Source: Bin5 sp965207495 (lineage in GTDB: Bacteria > Chloroflexota > Anaerolineae > Caldilineales > Caldilineaceae). From it: a stretch of DNA of 64,000 bases. The notes under the pieces are model-generated. The model made no database searches and had not been told where the DNA came from. It saw only the letters and a list, made by a program, of their open reading frames with translations. The stretch spans positions 4,650,001 through 4,714,000 of the forward strand of contig OZ242287.1 of the NCBI GenBank assembly GCA_965207495.1. Direction: 5' to 3'. How positions within the stretch are numbered: position 1 is the stretch's first letter; every line of letters begins with the position of its first letter. This document shows, piece after piece, positions 7,580 through 17,475 of this stretch. Both the position numbers and the translations under genes were made by a program.

Positions 7580-10447
7580 ATGAGCATCGGGGATGTCATC
7601 GCCGAACTGGGCCGGGACAGGGGCTTTATGGCCAACGTCACCGCCTGGGAAACACTACCCGCGCGCGCGGGCCAGTTTGTCGAACTACCTCAAGAGTTAC
7701 ATCCGGCGCTGAAGGGGGCGCTGCAGCGGCGGGGGATTCAGCAGCTCTACAGCCATCAGGCTGAAGCCGTAACCTCTGCACTGGCTGGCCACCCCTCAAT
7801 TGCGGTTGTGACGCCAACGGCCAGCGGCAAGACGCTTTGTTACATGCTACCGGTGCTGCAAGCGCTGCTCGACGATGCCGAAGCGACCGCTCTGTTCCTC
7901 TTCCCAACGAAAGCGCTGGCTCACGATCAGCTGGCCGAGATAGGAGGTTGGATCGGCAAAGCAGCCGATTTTGACGATGCCGGCGCAGTTGGGCTGGATG
8001 GTGGTGGCAGCGTCGCGGCCTACGACGGCGACACGCCGTCTGCGGCGCGGCGGCCGATTCGGCAGAATGCTCGAGCCGTACTTTCCAACCCGGATATGCT
8101 GCACGCCGGGATACTGCCTTATCACGGTGAATGGGCGCGTTTTTTCGCGGGACTGCGCTACGTCATCATTGACGAGATGCACAGCTATCGCGGTGTTTTC
8201 GGCAGCCACGTGGCCAATGTCCTACGACGGCTGCGGCGGGTTGCGGGCCACTACGGCAGCCGGCCCCAGTTTCTACTGACCAGCGCGACGATCGCCAATC
8301 CAGAGCAGCTGGCTGGAAACCTCAGCGAACATCCGGTAAAGGTTATCGACGAAAACGGCGCGCCACAGGGGGAAAAGCACATCGTGTTGTATGCGCCGCC
8401 CTTATATGACCCGATCCAGGGCCTGCGCCGGAGCAGCGTTTTGGAAAGCCAGGAGCTTGCGGTCCGTTTTCTGCGGGGCGGGCTGCAGACGATCGTCTTT
8501 GGCCGGGCGCGCCTGACGGTGGAGCTGTTGCTCAGCTACATACGGGAGGGGCTGCAGGGCGGTAGGGAGGGGGAGGGTCCTGTTCAGGTCTCGCCGGGGG
8601 CGGTGCGTGGCTATCGAGGGGGTTATTTGCCGCTGGAACGGAGGCAGATCGAGGCGGGTCTGCGGAAGGGAAGCGTGCGGGGCGTGGTTGCTACCAATGC
8701 GCTTGAGCTGGGAATTGACATCGGCCAGTTGGAGGCGGCGGTGATTTGCGGTTATCCAGGGACGATCGCGGCTGCATGGCAGCAGTGGGGCCGGGTCGGC
8801 CGCACGACCGGAGAGTCGGTGGCTGTGCTGGTGGCGACGGCGGGGGCGCTCGACCAGTATGTGGTCAACAATCCGCAATATCTCCTGCGACGGTCGCCGG
8901 AGAGGGCCTTTGCGAATGCGGACAACCTGGTGCTTCTGGTGGACCAGATGCGCTGCGCGGCTTTTGAACTGCCGTTCGCTGAAGGGGACCGGTTTGGGCA
9001 GTCGCCCTTTACAGGAGAGGTGCTGGAGCTGCTGGCTGAAGAAAAGAGCGTGCAACAGTTCGGCAGCAGCTTTTTGTGGCGGGGAGGCGGATATCCTTCG
9101 CGGCAGTTCGGACTGAGAAGCGCTGGCGGCGAACCTATTGTTGTCCAGGCAGGGAGCTCGGATAGGGCCTCGGCTTCCGGCAGCGGAGGCAGGCAGGGGA
9201 GGATGGGCAGTCTTGGAGGGGCTGGCGCCGGAGTGATATCCAATGAAAGAGAGGAACGGTTTACGGTTGTAGGAGAGGTGGACGCGGCCAGCGCGCCGTT
9301 TCAGGTGCATGAGGGGGCGGTCTACATTCACGAAGGACGCAGCTTTCTGGTTGAAAAGCTTGATCTGGAGGAGAGACTGGCGTGGGTGTGGCCAGCCGAG
9401 GTCGAGTATTACACGGAGGCCAATACGGAGACCGATATCGAGGTGATCTCCGTGCACGAAAGCGGCGTGAGCGGCGGCGCAGAGCTGGGGTACGGGGAGG
9501 TTTTCGTGACCTCGCAGGTTACACAGTACCGGCGGGTGCGGCGATTCACGCATGAGAATCTCGGGATTCTGCCGCTTGACTACCCGCCGACGACGCTGGA
9601 TACGGCTGCCTACTGGCTGGAGGTGACGGCTGAAGCGCAGGAGGCGTTGATGGAGGCGGGGGACTGGCGGGATTCCCCGAACGACTACGGTCCTGACTGG
9701 CAGGAGCAACGCGCAAAGACGCGTGAGAGAGACGAATTCCGCTGCGCCGAATGCGGCGAGGCGGAGGGTCGCGGCCGCCAGCACGACGTGCATCACCGGA
9801 TCCCTTTCCGGGTTTTCAACTATATTCCGGGGGTTAACCGAAACGACCGGGAGGCAAACAGGCTCGAAAACTTGGTGCTGCTGTGCCGGCGCTGTCATCA
9901 CCGGCTGGAGGCGGGCGTACGGGCGCGTACCGGGATGGACGGGGTGGCCTATGCGTTGGGCAATCTGGCGCCTTTGCATCTGATGTGTGACCGCCGCGAT
10001 ATTGATGTTGCAATCATTCGGGAGCAGACTGAGGGTGAACTGCTTTCATACAGGCTGCCAACTGTTTCTCCGCCGTCGCAGAAGGAGATGACCGCTCCTC
10101 GCATCTACATTTATGAGCGCATTCCTGCGGGAATCGGCTTCAGCGCTCAGCTGTACGAGCGGCACGATGAGTTGATGGCAGGGGCGGCTGATTTGATCCG
10201 CAGTTGCGCTTGCCGCTACGGGTGCCCGGCTTGTGTGGGGCCGGTGTTGCTGGTGGACAGTGGACAGCTGGCCGGCGGGCAGAGTTCCGATCGTCCTTCT
10301 GCCAAGCAGGCAACAGGCCAACACGGTGAGGAGATTCTGTTTTGGGAGGAGGCCCCGGGCCAAGGCGGAGGGCAGGCGGAGCCGCGGCCGCTGCTGGAGA
10401 CGAAGCGGTTGGCGCGGGCGCTGCTGGCTGCTCTGGCAGGCGATTGA
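7580..10447 (+). CDS. MrfA/YprA-type DEAD/DEAH helicase with an HNH motif inside DUF1998
   Basis: Superfamily 2 helicase of 955 aa. Motif I is PTASGKT (about residue 83), motif II is DEMH in VIIDEMHSYRG, motif III is TSATI, and later motifs appear as TNALELGID and QQWGRVGRT. The C-terminal region is the DUF1998 zinc domain, ending in a four-cysteine cluster (Cys876, 878, 882, 885). MrfA of Bacillus subtilis is a 3'-5' helicase that repairs mitomycin C lesions. Unusually, residues about 714-778 carry a complete HNH signature: Cys722-x2-Cys725, His738-His739, Asn764, Cys769-x2-Cys772-His773. It sits between the AYWLEV and LAPLHLMCDRRDI parts of DUF1998. A low-complexity linker at about residues 523-555 separates the helicase core. 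DNA repair or DNA cleavage linked to unwinding is inferred. It converges with rnhB. Confidence 0.85.
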   Translation: MSIGDVIAELGRDRGFMANVTAWETLPARAGQFVELPQELHPALKGALQRRGIQQLYSHQAEAVTSALAGHPSIAVVTPTASGKTLCYMLPVLQALLDDAEATALFLFPTKALAHDQLAEIGGWIGKAADFDDAGAVGLDGGGSVAAYDGDTPSAARRPIRQNARAVLSNPDMLHAGILPYHGEWARFFAGLRYVIIDEMHSYRGVFGSHVANVLRRLRRVAGHYGSRPQFLLTSATIANPEQLAGNLSEHPVKVIDENGAPQGEKHIVLYAPPLYDPIQGLRRSSVLESQELAVRFLRGGLQTIVFGRARLTVELLLSYIREGLQGGREGEGPVQVSPGAVRGYRGGYLPLERRQIEAGLRKGSVRGVVATNALELGIDIGQLEAAVICGYPGTIAAAWQQWGRVGRTTGESVAVLVATAGALDQYVVNNPQYLLRRSPERAFANADNLVLLVDQMRCAAFELPFAEGDRFGQSPFTGEVLELLAEEKSVQQFGSSFLWRGGGYPSRQFGLRSAGGEPIVVQAGSSDRASASGSGGRQGRMGSLGGAGAGVISNEREERFTVVGEVDAASAPFQVHEGAVYIHEGRSFLVEKLDLEERLAWVWPAEVEYYTEANTETDIEVISVHESGVSGGAELGYGEVFVTSQVTQYRRVRRFTHENLGILPLDYPPTTLDTAAYWLEVTAEAQEALMEAGDWRDSPNDYGPDWQEQRAKTRERDEFRCAECGEAEGRGRQHDVHHRIPFRVFNYIPGVNRNDREANRLENLVLLCRRCHHRLEAGVRARTGMDGVAYALGNLAPLHLMCDRRDIDVAIIREQTEGELLSYRLPTVSPPSQKEMTAPRIYIYERIPAGIGFSAQLYERHDELMAGAADLIRSCACRYGCPACVGPVLLVDSGQLAGGQSSDRPSAKQATGQHGEEILFWEEAPGQGGGQAEPRPLLETKRLARALLAALAGD

Positions 10448-10467
10448 GTTCAGACAGGCCGGTCCGT

Positions 10468-11160
10468 TCAGCCGAACAGGGTTTCGTCTTTGCGCAGGGG
10501 CGAGAAGGAGCGGCGGTGGGCCGGGCAGGGGCCGAAGGACTTGATGGCGGCGAGATGGGTGCGGGCTGCGTAGCCCTTGTGGCTGTGGAAGCCGTAGGCG
10601 GGGAATCGTTCATGCAGCTGGCGAAGCAGCTGGTCGCGATGGACTTTGGCCAGGATGGAGGCGGCGGCGATTGAAACGATGCGCAGGTCGCCTTTGGTGA
10701 AGCTCAACTGGGGAAGATTTAGTGATTTGAGCTGTACCCAGTCGAGGAGCAGATGATCGGGGGGAGGCGAGAGGGCCTGGACGGCGCGTCGCATGGCGAG
10801 GCGGGTGGCGGGGGCGATGCCGCCCGCGTCGATTTCGGCGGCGGAGGCTTCGCCCAGTGACCAGGCAGAAGCTTTCTCGCGGATACGTACGGCGAGTTCT
10901 TCGCGGCGCTGTGGGGACAGCAGCTTGCTATCCTGGACTTCGGCCCAGAGCCCTGCGCGGCGCGTGTTCGGTGTCAGGACGACAGCACCGGCTACAACGG
11001 GACCGGCGAGCGCGCCGCGTCCGGCTTCGTCCAGGCCGGCAACGCGGACGAACCCGGCGCGCCACAGTTTTCGCTCCTCATCGAGGGAGGGGTAGAACTT
11101 CCTCAGTTCCCGATCCTCTTTGCTCATCTCCCTAAAGTTGCCACTTCGTTTGCGGTTCAT
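10468..11160 (-). CDS. rnhB: Ribonuclease HII
   Basis: Removes ribonucleotides from DNA and RNA-DNA hybrids. The catalytic Asp-Glu pair is in AGLDEAGRGALAGPVVAGAV (Asp44, Glu45 from this start). Further conserved parts are VQDSKLLSPQRREEL, LLLDW, KGDLRIVSIAAASILAKVHRD and SHKGYAA, the full RNase HII set. Length (230 aa) is normal with a short N-terminal extension. The start at 11160 is chosen because an ATG at 11127 has its purine stretch immediately adjacent with no spacing; either is possible. The stop lies 20 bp from the convergent helicase stop. The tandem hairpin array begins just upstream of the start, so its promoter or leader must lie in or next to the array. Confidence 0.92.
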   Translation of the reverse strand: MNRKRSGNFREMSKEDRELRKFYPSLDEERKLWRAGFVRVAGLDEAGRGALAGPVVAGAVVLTPNTRRAGLWAEVQDSKLLSPQRREELAVRIREKASAWSLGEASAAEIDAGGIAPATRLAMRRAVQALSPPPDHLLLDWVQLKSLNLPQLSFTKGDLRIVSIAAASILAKVHRDQLLRQLHERFPAYGFHSHKGYAARTHLAAIKSFGPCPAHRRSFSPLRKDETLFG

Positions 11161-11186
11161 CTGTCTTCGCCTGCATCGGGGGGAGG

Positions 11187-11829
11187 GACGCCCCAAAATT
11201 GTACAGTCGATGTGCAATCTTCACCGACTGCGTCTACAGTTGCTGAGGCGCTTCAGACCGCTCTAAGGCGACTCTTGATTTGCTCCGCCACCGGCTGTTG
11301 GGATGCCCCAAAATTACACAGTGGATGTGCAGTCTTCACCGACTGCGTTTACAGCTGCCGAGGCGCTTCAGACCGCTCTAAAGCGACTCTTGATTTGCTC
11401 CGCCCTCGGTCGTAGGGAAGCCCCAAAATTACACAGTGGATGTGTAGTTTTCGGTGACTGCGTCTACAGCTGCTGAGGCGCTTCAGGCTGCACACAAGCT
11501 ACTTGTTGTTTCCTCCATTTCCGGCTGCAGGGAACACTCCAGGATTGTACGGGCGAAGTGCAATTTTTACCGGCTGCGTCGGCATCTTTTGAGACGCTCC
11601 AGACTATTCTCCAGCGAATTGCAGTTTCCTCCGGTTGCAGGGGCGTCAGCAGGGACGCCCCAAAATAACACAGTCGATGTGTAATTTTCGGCGGCTGCGT
11701 CTTTAGCTTCTGAGGCGCCCGGGACCATTCTCACCAGCGATTTGCGGTTTCCTCGGGCTGCAGGGGCACCCCAGAATTGAACAGTGGATGTGCAATTTTC
11801 TCCTGCCGCATCTGCATTCGATTGGACCT
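11187..11829. repeat. Six tandem ~115-bp repeats, each with an 11-bp stem hairpin
   Basis: Units begin with a CCCCAAAATT-like motif at 11191, 11306, 11421, 11537, 11658 and 11769, so periods are 115, 115, 116, 121 and 111 bp. Each unit carries an inverted repeat of the type AAAATTACACA, a 5-base loop (GTGGA, GTCGA or GGCGA), then TGTGTAATTTT. Arms vary between units but several changes keep pairing (TTAC with GTAA, TTGT with GCAA), including G-U pairs. A second conserved block reads like GACTGCGTCTACAGCTGCTGAGGCGCTTCAG. No reading frame runs through it. It fills the gap between the 3' end of the 11834-12559 gene and the start of rnhB. Function unknown: candidates are a structured RNA leader, a repeated binding site or a decaying satellite. 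Confidence 0.9.
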
Positions 11830-11833
11830 CATT

Positions 11834-12559
11834 CTACTTCCATAGATTCTCCACGTCCTGGCGAGGTTTGAAGCCGAGGATACGTTTCGCCTTTTGGTTG
11901 CTGAATTTGTCGTGGGGCATGTCGGCGAAGACGTAGAAGACTTCATTACGGGAGGGCAGCGCGTCGAGATCGATGTCCAGCCCGAGGGTGAAGACTTCGG
12001 CCGCGTTTTCCCAGGAGACGACGTAGGGCGCGTAGTGTTCGCCGGGTTGGATTGCCGCCGGGTCTTTGAAGTTGTAGAAGAGGTAGGACTGAACGCTGAT
12101 GTCGTGATGTTCGGTGAAGACGCGGCAGATTTCCAGGCCCATTGCCTTTGTAATGGCATATAGATTTGTTCCCGGTTGGGGCGGGATGTCGGGGCCGATG
12201 CCGAAGTCGAGGATTTCGGTGATGTGGCGTCCGGCGACGGTATAGTGCGGGCCGGTGTTGATGACGCGGGAAATACCGTGGGTAACGGCAGCCTGCATCA
12301 TATTGTAGCAGCCGCGGGTGCTGACGTCCCAGGCGAGGCGGCGGTGGCGGCGGAGGACGGACAGATTGACGATGGCGTCCATGCCTTCGGCTGCGGCTAC
12401 GACGCCGTCAAGGTCTGAGGCATCGAGCGTGAGGAACTCGCCGGGGAGGTCGTCTTCGGGCGGCGTTATGTCGGTGATGCGCAGGTTGTGGTTGGGGGCC
12501 AGCTCGCGGGCCACGTATGGGCCGAGCATGCCGGCGCCGCCGAGAATGAGTACATTCAT
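11834..12559 (-). CDS. NAD-dependent epimerase/dehydratase-like protein
   Basis: Short extended-SDR protein (241 aa). The N-terminal NAD site is LILGGAGMLGPYVAREL (residues 4-20), followed by ITDITPP and LDASDLDGVVAAAEGMDAIVNL. The catalytic-type Tyr-x3-Lys appears as NLYAITKAMGLEICR. A sugar or similar polar metabolite is the probable substrate, but the specific reaction cannot be named. The start ATG overlaps the stop of the upstream gene (ATGA, 12556-12559), so the two are translationally coupled. At 241 aa it is shorter than typical 300-330-aa epimerases, lacking part of the C-terminal substrate region. Confidence 0.8.
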   Translation of the reverse strand: MNVLILGGAGMLGPYVARELAPNHNLRITDITPPEDDLPGEFLTLDASDLDGVVAAAEGMDAIVNLSVLRRHRRLAWDVSTRGCYNMMQAAVTHGISRVINTGPHYTVAGRHITEILDFGIGPDIPPQPGTNLYAITKAMGLEICRVFTEHHDISVQSYLFYNFKDPAAIQPGEHYAPYVVSWENAAEVFTLGLDIDLDALPSRNEVFYVFADMPHDKFSNQKAKRILGFKPRQDVENLWK

Positions 12560-13170
12560 TGTGGTCTCTCCCCTACATGTGTTATCGACCAGGGGTCGCG
12601 GGCGCCTTCCTCTTTGGACCTGTGCTGCGGGGCGAGAGAGTCGAGTTGCGAGAGGGCTTGATCGACGGCGACAGCGACGGTCTCGCTGGACGCTACTCCG
12701 AGGCGCAGGACTTCCACGTCGAGGCTGCCTTCGCGGGCGAATTCGCGGATGACCTGTTCGGCCATGTGTTTGGTGAGCGTAGGCGGCTGGGTGCGGGGCA
12801 AGGGTCGCCAGGTCTCCTTGACACGGTAGCCGGGGGGATAGGCGGCCATGAGATCGAGCGTGCTGAGGAGGATGACTTTCTGAGCGCCTTCCTCTGCCGC
12901 GGCCATGAGCAGATTGTAGGTACAGCGGGTGGCGGCGTCGAGCTGCGAGCTCACGTCCTCATCGGGCAGGGGCTCCGCGACATGGATGATGGCGTCGATG
13001 CCGCGCGTGAGGAGGTTTGTGGAGCGGTCGTGCCCGAGGGCTGAGAGCACAAATTCGTGCTCAGTCTCGACATGCACTCGCTCCGTGAGCCGGACCTCGT
13101 GGTGATGGGCCAGATGGTCGGCCAGGGCCGCGCTGCGACCATGGCTGGCCGACGTGATTAGTATCCGCAT
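12556..13170 (-). CDS. NAD-binding SDR-like protein, partner of the following epimerase
   Basis: 204-aa Rossmann-type protein starting MRILITSASHGRSAALADHL, with IDAIIHVAEPLP and KVILLSTLDLMAAYPPGY as later SDR-like strands. The usual glycine-rich motif is changed to SASHGRS, so cofactor binding may be altered. A Tyr-x3-Lys pair is not obvious where LTKHMAEQVIREFA stands in its place. The ATG at 13170 is chosen for its AAGGAGG 7 bases upstream; a longer in-frame reading to 13386 crosses repeat DNA and is rejected. The stop overlaps the start of the downstream epimerase by ATGA, suggesting the two act together, possibly as a heteromer with one degenerate subunit (inference). Confidence 0.72.
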   Translation of the reverse strand: MRILITSASHGRSAALADHLAHHHEVRLTERVHVETEHEFVLSALGHDRSTNLLTRGIDAIIHVAEPLPDEDVSSQLDAATRCTYNLLMAAAEEGAQKVILLSTLDLMAAYPPGYRVKETWRPLPRTQPPTLTKHMAEQVIREFAREGSLDVEVLRLGVASSETVAVAVDQALSQLDSLAPQHRSKEEGARDPWSITHVGERPQ

Positions 13171-13263
13171 TGCGTTTCCTCCTTGGGTGAAACCGGCAGT
13201 GGTCGGTGGTCGGTGGTCAGTGGATAGTGGATAGTGGCTCGGGACTGCAAGGGGGGAAGGAGA

Positions 13264-13379
13264 CACTGTTGGCCAGACACGGCGCTGGGGAAGAACAGGC
13301 ACGGTGGACAAGCCAGAGGGGGGCGTTGCGGGGGCGCAGCCCCTGCACAAGGGAGGCCGCTTGCGGCCGACCGCCCAGA
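13264..13379. repeat. Dispersed GC-rich intergenic repeat, copy 1
   Basis: A ~115-bp element starting near ACTGTTGGCCAGACAC. It includes GGGGAAGAACA, then GCGTTGCGGGGGCGCAGCCC and CTGCACAAGGGAGGC. Related copies lie at 24741-24870 and 43955-44066. Two internal hairpins are visible (GGGGGCGCAGCCCC and GGCCGCTTGCGGCC here). It occupies the 299-bp gap 13171-13469, together with a run of degenerate GGTCGGTGGTCAGTGG units at 13201-13236. The reverse strand can be read as LVQGLRPRNAP, but this is repeat DNA, not a gene. Confidence 0.85.
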
Positions 13380-13469
13380 AGATCACTCGCCGCTGGGGAC
13401 GGAGACGGTGGGGGAGACTGCTTAGAGTGGAGCGGATTCGGGACAGGCGGAGTCGGTCTCATTGGTTTG

Positions 13470-14255
13470 TCATGCTGAGGCGCCGGAATAGAAGCGGATG
13501 CCCACCCGCCAGAACCAGCGGGAGACGAGCAGCATGGCGGCGGCAAGGGCAACCGTGCCGATGAGGGTTGCGCCGGTGATGCGGCCGCTGACGGCGGAGG
13601 CGGGCACGGTGGTGGCGAAGGCGACCGGGACCAGAAATGTGAGGACGGCGCGCAGCCAGGTGGGATAGATGTTGACGGGCCAGCGGCCGGCTGGCCACAT
13701 GCTCATGAAGATGACCTGGATATTTTCGACCTTCACGAACCAGAATGCACAGGTGCTGAGCATGAGCCAGAAGCTGTAGATGATCAAGGCTCCGCTCAGG
13801 AGCGTGACGGCGAAGACTGCGGACTCGATGGGGCCGAGACTTGCGCCGAGGCGCAGGAACGCGATGCCGAGCACAGGGAGGGAGATGAGCACGTCGACGA
13901 GGCGCCAGATTTCGATGCGCTGGATGCTGACGAGCACCTGCGAATCGGCGGGTTTGGTGAGCTTGAAGTCGAGGGTACCCTGGCGAACGTCTTCCATGAA
14001 CTGGATCATGGAGGGGCGGATTAGCGTGCGGATGAGACCGCCGATGAGGAAGTAGACGCCGATCAACGCCAGCAGCTCTTCCTGGCGCCAGCCGCCGAGC
14101 GTGTCGGTATGGCTGAAGACGACGGCGATCCCGCCGAGGGCGACACACAGATCGAGGGCGGACTGGATTATATTGATCCAGAAGTTGGCCCGGTATTCGA
14201 GTTCACCGAGGATACCGACTCGGACGTAGGTTGCGAAAAGGCGAAAGTAGTACAT
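13470..14255 (-). CDS. ABC-2 type exporter permease (DUF990-like), second subunit
   Basis: 261-aa integral membrane protein with about six hydrophobic segments (for example NIIQSALDLCVALGGIAVVF, LIGVYFLIGGLI, SAVFAVTLLSGALIIYSFWL, ATLIGTVALAAAMLLVSRWF). The conserved FMEDVRQGTLDFKLTKPADSQVLV stretch is characteristic of the DUF990/ABC-2 permeases that pair with an ATPase of the type encoded at 16441-17469. It follows the first permease by 15 bp. The transported substrate is unknown. This is the last gene of the minus-strand cluster; repeat DNA follows. Confidence 0.85.
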   Translation of the reverse strand: MYYFRLFATYVRVGILGELEYRANFWINIIQSALDLCVALGGIAVVFSHTDTLGGWRQEELLALIGVYFLIGGLIRTLIRPSMIQFMEDVRQGTLDFKLTKPADSQVLVSIQRIEIWRLVDVLISLPVLGIAFLRLGASLGPIESAVFAVTLLSGALIIYSFWLMLSTCAFWFVKVENIQVIFMSMWPAGRWPVNIYPTWLRAVLTFLVPVAFATTVPASAVSGRITGATLIGTVALAAAMLLVSRWFWRVGIRFYSGASA

Positions 14256-14270
14256 GGTATTGGTTGCAGG

Positions 14271-15074
14271 TCAGGCGCCAAAGGCGGCGTAGCGTTTGAT
14301 GCCGGCCCGGTAGATGAGCTGCATAAAGAGATAGCCGGCGAGCAGCCAGAAGAGTTGTGCGCCGATGCCGATGAGCAGCTCTCTGGGTGTAATACGCCCA
14401 AGCAGGAGCTCGACGGGGAAGGAGAGCATCCAGCGGAAGGGCAGGATGTCGGCGGCGCGCTGTACGATTTCCGGGAAGAGGGAGAGAGGAGCCAGCCTGC
14501 CGGAGAAAAAGAGCCCGATTACGATATAGGCCTGATTCATGGCGTCGATACGCATGGTCCAAAAGGCGACCATGGCGAGCGACCACTCCCAGTAGAAACG
14601 CATGAGGAAGGCGAGAATCAGCACAGGCACGAAGGCGGCCAGGGTCCAAGGTGCGGGCCGCCAGGAGGCATCGAAGAACCAGGCCAGAAGGAGGGTGACC
14701 GGCGCCATGACGGTCAGGGTCAGGAACTTGTAGCCGATGTTGTCGGCGATGTCGCTGTGGATGGGGTGGATGGGCTTGAGGAGCATTACTGAAAAGAGGC
14801 CCATACGAATACGGTAGATGTACTCCCACATGATCCACGTAAAGGTGGCGTGGCTCACCAACATCACGGCGATAAAGTAGACGACAAAGTCGTTGGTGTC
14901 GAATCCGCCAACGGAACCGCCCTGCTGTTCGGAGACAGTACGCCAGACCACGAGGTACATCAGGGGTTCGATAATGCCGCCCAGGAGCCAGATGAGCATC
15001 GCGACCCGATATTGGAACTGCACGATCAGTGCGGTGCGGAAGTATCCTTTGTAGATCGTGTAAAAGGCGAACAT
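14271..15074 (-). CDS. ABC-2 type exporter permease, first subunit
   Basis: 267-aa membrane protein with about six transmembrane segments (MLIWLLGGIIEPLMYLVVW, FVVYFIAVMLVSHATFTWIM, LAAFVPVLILAFLMRFYWEW, IGAQLFWLLAGYLFMQLIY). The central GLFSVMLLKPIHPIHSDIADNI matches the position of the gating-helix-adjacent loop of ABC-2 permeases of this type. It probably forms a heterodimer with the next gene and uses the ATPase at 16441-17469. A 130-bp gap separates it from the DUF3500 lipoprotein gene, the largest gap in this cluster; no promoter is evident there. Confidence 0.85.
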   Translation of the reverse strand: MFAFYTIYKGYFRTALIVQFQYRVAMLIWLLGGIIEPLMYLVVWRTVSEQQGGSVGGFDTNDFVVYFIAVMLVSHATFTWIMWEYIYRIRMGLFSVMLLKPIHPIHSDIADNIGYKFLTLTVMAPVTLLLAWFFDASWRPAPWTLAAFVPVLILAFLMRFYWEWSLAMVAFWTMRIDAMNQAYIVIGLFFSGRLAPLSLFPEIVQRAADILPFRWMLSFPVELLLGRITPRELLIGIGAQLFWLLAGYLFMQLIYRAGIKRYAAFGA

Positions 15075-15204
15075 TGGTTAGCGTGGGCTCATGCTTTGAT
15101 TGAAAGTCGAACAGTAATCTTCGGAAGTCGGCGGCCTGCACAGTTCAGACTGGCTGGCGGACGATGCTTTGGTCGTCCGGCCAGAGTGGGTAGCCAGATC
15201 GTTG

Positions 15205-16428
15205 TCACTGCCGGCCATATTCGTTTGTTGGGTTACGGTAGATCGAATGATAGTGACTGCTGGCGGCGCTGACTGGGCCACGGGACAGGAACTCGATAAT
15301 CAGATCCGGGCCTTGAATACGGAAGTAGATAGCGCCGGCGCCATCGGTGGGCCCATGCCAGGCGAAATGGGTGTCGTTCAGATTGGACTCGATTTCCTGC
15401 ATGCGCATTCTGGCGTCCCGGGGCGGGAGCATGCCTACCCAAAGAGACACAAGATCGAGAAGAGCCTGTTGTTGACCGGGACTCCAGCCACTTACTTGCG
15501 AACCCTGCAGTTCAGGGATAACTCCGTCCTGGCCGGCTCCGGTGACCAGGCCGTTCGGACGTCTCGAAAGGAGTGCGGCGTCTCGCGATGCAGCGGACAG
15601 GCTGTTGACGAGCGCAAGCCCGGCCTCTATTTCATCGGCGAATGGCGCGATGGTCCCTATTCCTGCGCTTGCTCTTGCGCCGCCAAGGGCTGCGAAAATT
15701 CTTTCGACAGCGGCCTCTTCGATAACAGCGGGTTCGACTCCGATGAAGGTGGGGGACATTGTGATGCGGCCGTCAGAGGTCGACATATTCACAGCCAGGT
15801 GATGACCGCCAAACTGCCATGCCCAAGGCTCGGTCAGTGAAGGGGTACCGAAGAAGGCAAGCCAATAATTTCCCTCATTCAGACCGAGCCGGCTGGAATT
15901 TTGGGAGTCGAACAGAACCGCTTCTGCGGCGACGATTGCGGCCACGGCGTCGAGGCCCTCGGGGCTCAAAGCGCTGGAGAGAAAGGCAAGCATAGCGGCG
16001 AGTTGAACATCGCTGAGATCGCCGATACGAACACCATTGCGGTCGAAGGGAAGCATGCGGGCGGGCAAGTTGGACCAGTTGGGCCGCGTGTTGGTGTCAA
16101 ACGGGAGGAGGGCGGCTTCTTGTTGCCTTGACTCCAGGAGCCCGATGAAGTCTATCGCGGCGCTAACCGTTCGGGCCAGTTCTGCTTCGCCCATTTCGGC
16201 AGACACGCGCTCATCCTGTTGCGTTTGCTCACCTACCTCCGGGTTAGCCGCCGCAGGAGCCGATTCGCCATTTTCGCTCATCGTCGCGGGGGTCGCGGTC
16301 GAGGCGGGTGTGGAAATTAGCTCCTGGGTGGAAACGGGGACCGACGCGCTGCATCCCACCAGAGTTAAGGTCGGAATGAGAAGGGTAGCCAGGACAGTTA
16401 TCAGTATTCGAAGCAGGAAGCGGTTCAT
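15205..16428 (-). CDS. DUF3500-type lipoprotein inserted in an ABC exporter cluster
   Basis: 407 aa with a lipoprotein signal (IPTLTLVGC, lipobox VGC) and a Ser/Thr/Ala-rich linker of about 60 residues. The folded part shows DUF3500 features: IDFIGLLESRQQEAALLPFD, the NWSNLPARMLPFDRNGVRIG segment, WAWQFGGHHLAVN, and SPTFIGVEPA followed by a long helix and a LDLVSLWVGMLP repeat region. DUF3500 has no established biochemical role. It starts 12 bp after the ABC ATPase stop and precedes the permeases, so it may be an extracytoplasmic partner of that exporter (inference). The domain assignment is from recalled family features, not a search. Confidence 0.72.
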   Translation of the reverse strand: MNRFLLRILITVLATLLIPTLTLVGCSASVPVSTQELISTPASTATPATMSENGESAPAAANPEVGEQTQQDERVSAEMGEAELARTVSAAIDFIGLLESRQQEAALLPFDTNTRPNWSNLPARMLPFDRNGVRIGDLSDVQLAAMLAFLSSALSPEGLDAVAAIVAAEAVLFDSQNSSRLGLNEGNYWLAFFGTPSLTEPWAWQFGGHHLAVNMSTSDGRITMSPTFIGVEPAVIEEAAVERIFAALGGARASAGIGTIAPFADEIEAGLALVNSLSAASRDAALLSRRPNGLVTGAGQDGVIPELQGSQVSGWSPGQQQALLDLVSLWVGMLPPRDARMRMQEIESNLNDTHFAWHGPTDGAGAIYFRIQGPDLIIEFLSRGPVSAASSHYHSIYRNPTNEYGRQ

Positions 16429-16440
16429 TATTCAACCCAA

Positions 16441-17469
<1,029 letters not shown>

Positions 17470-17475
17470 AGTTTC

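Noticed and set aside
8402..9979. 525-codon antisense frame inside the helicase gene
   Set aside because: Arg/Pro/His-rich composition typical of GC-rich shadow frames and no known motif; the plus-strand helicase is certain.
11187..11829. Possible CRISPR array
   Set aside because: Units are about 115 bp and similar throughout, with no unique spacers of constant length and no cas genes.
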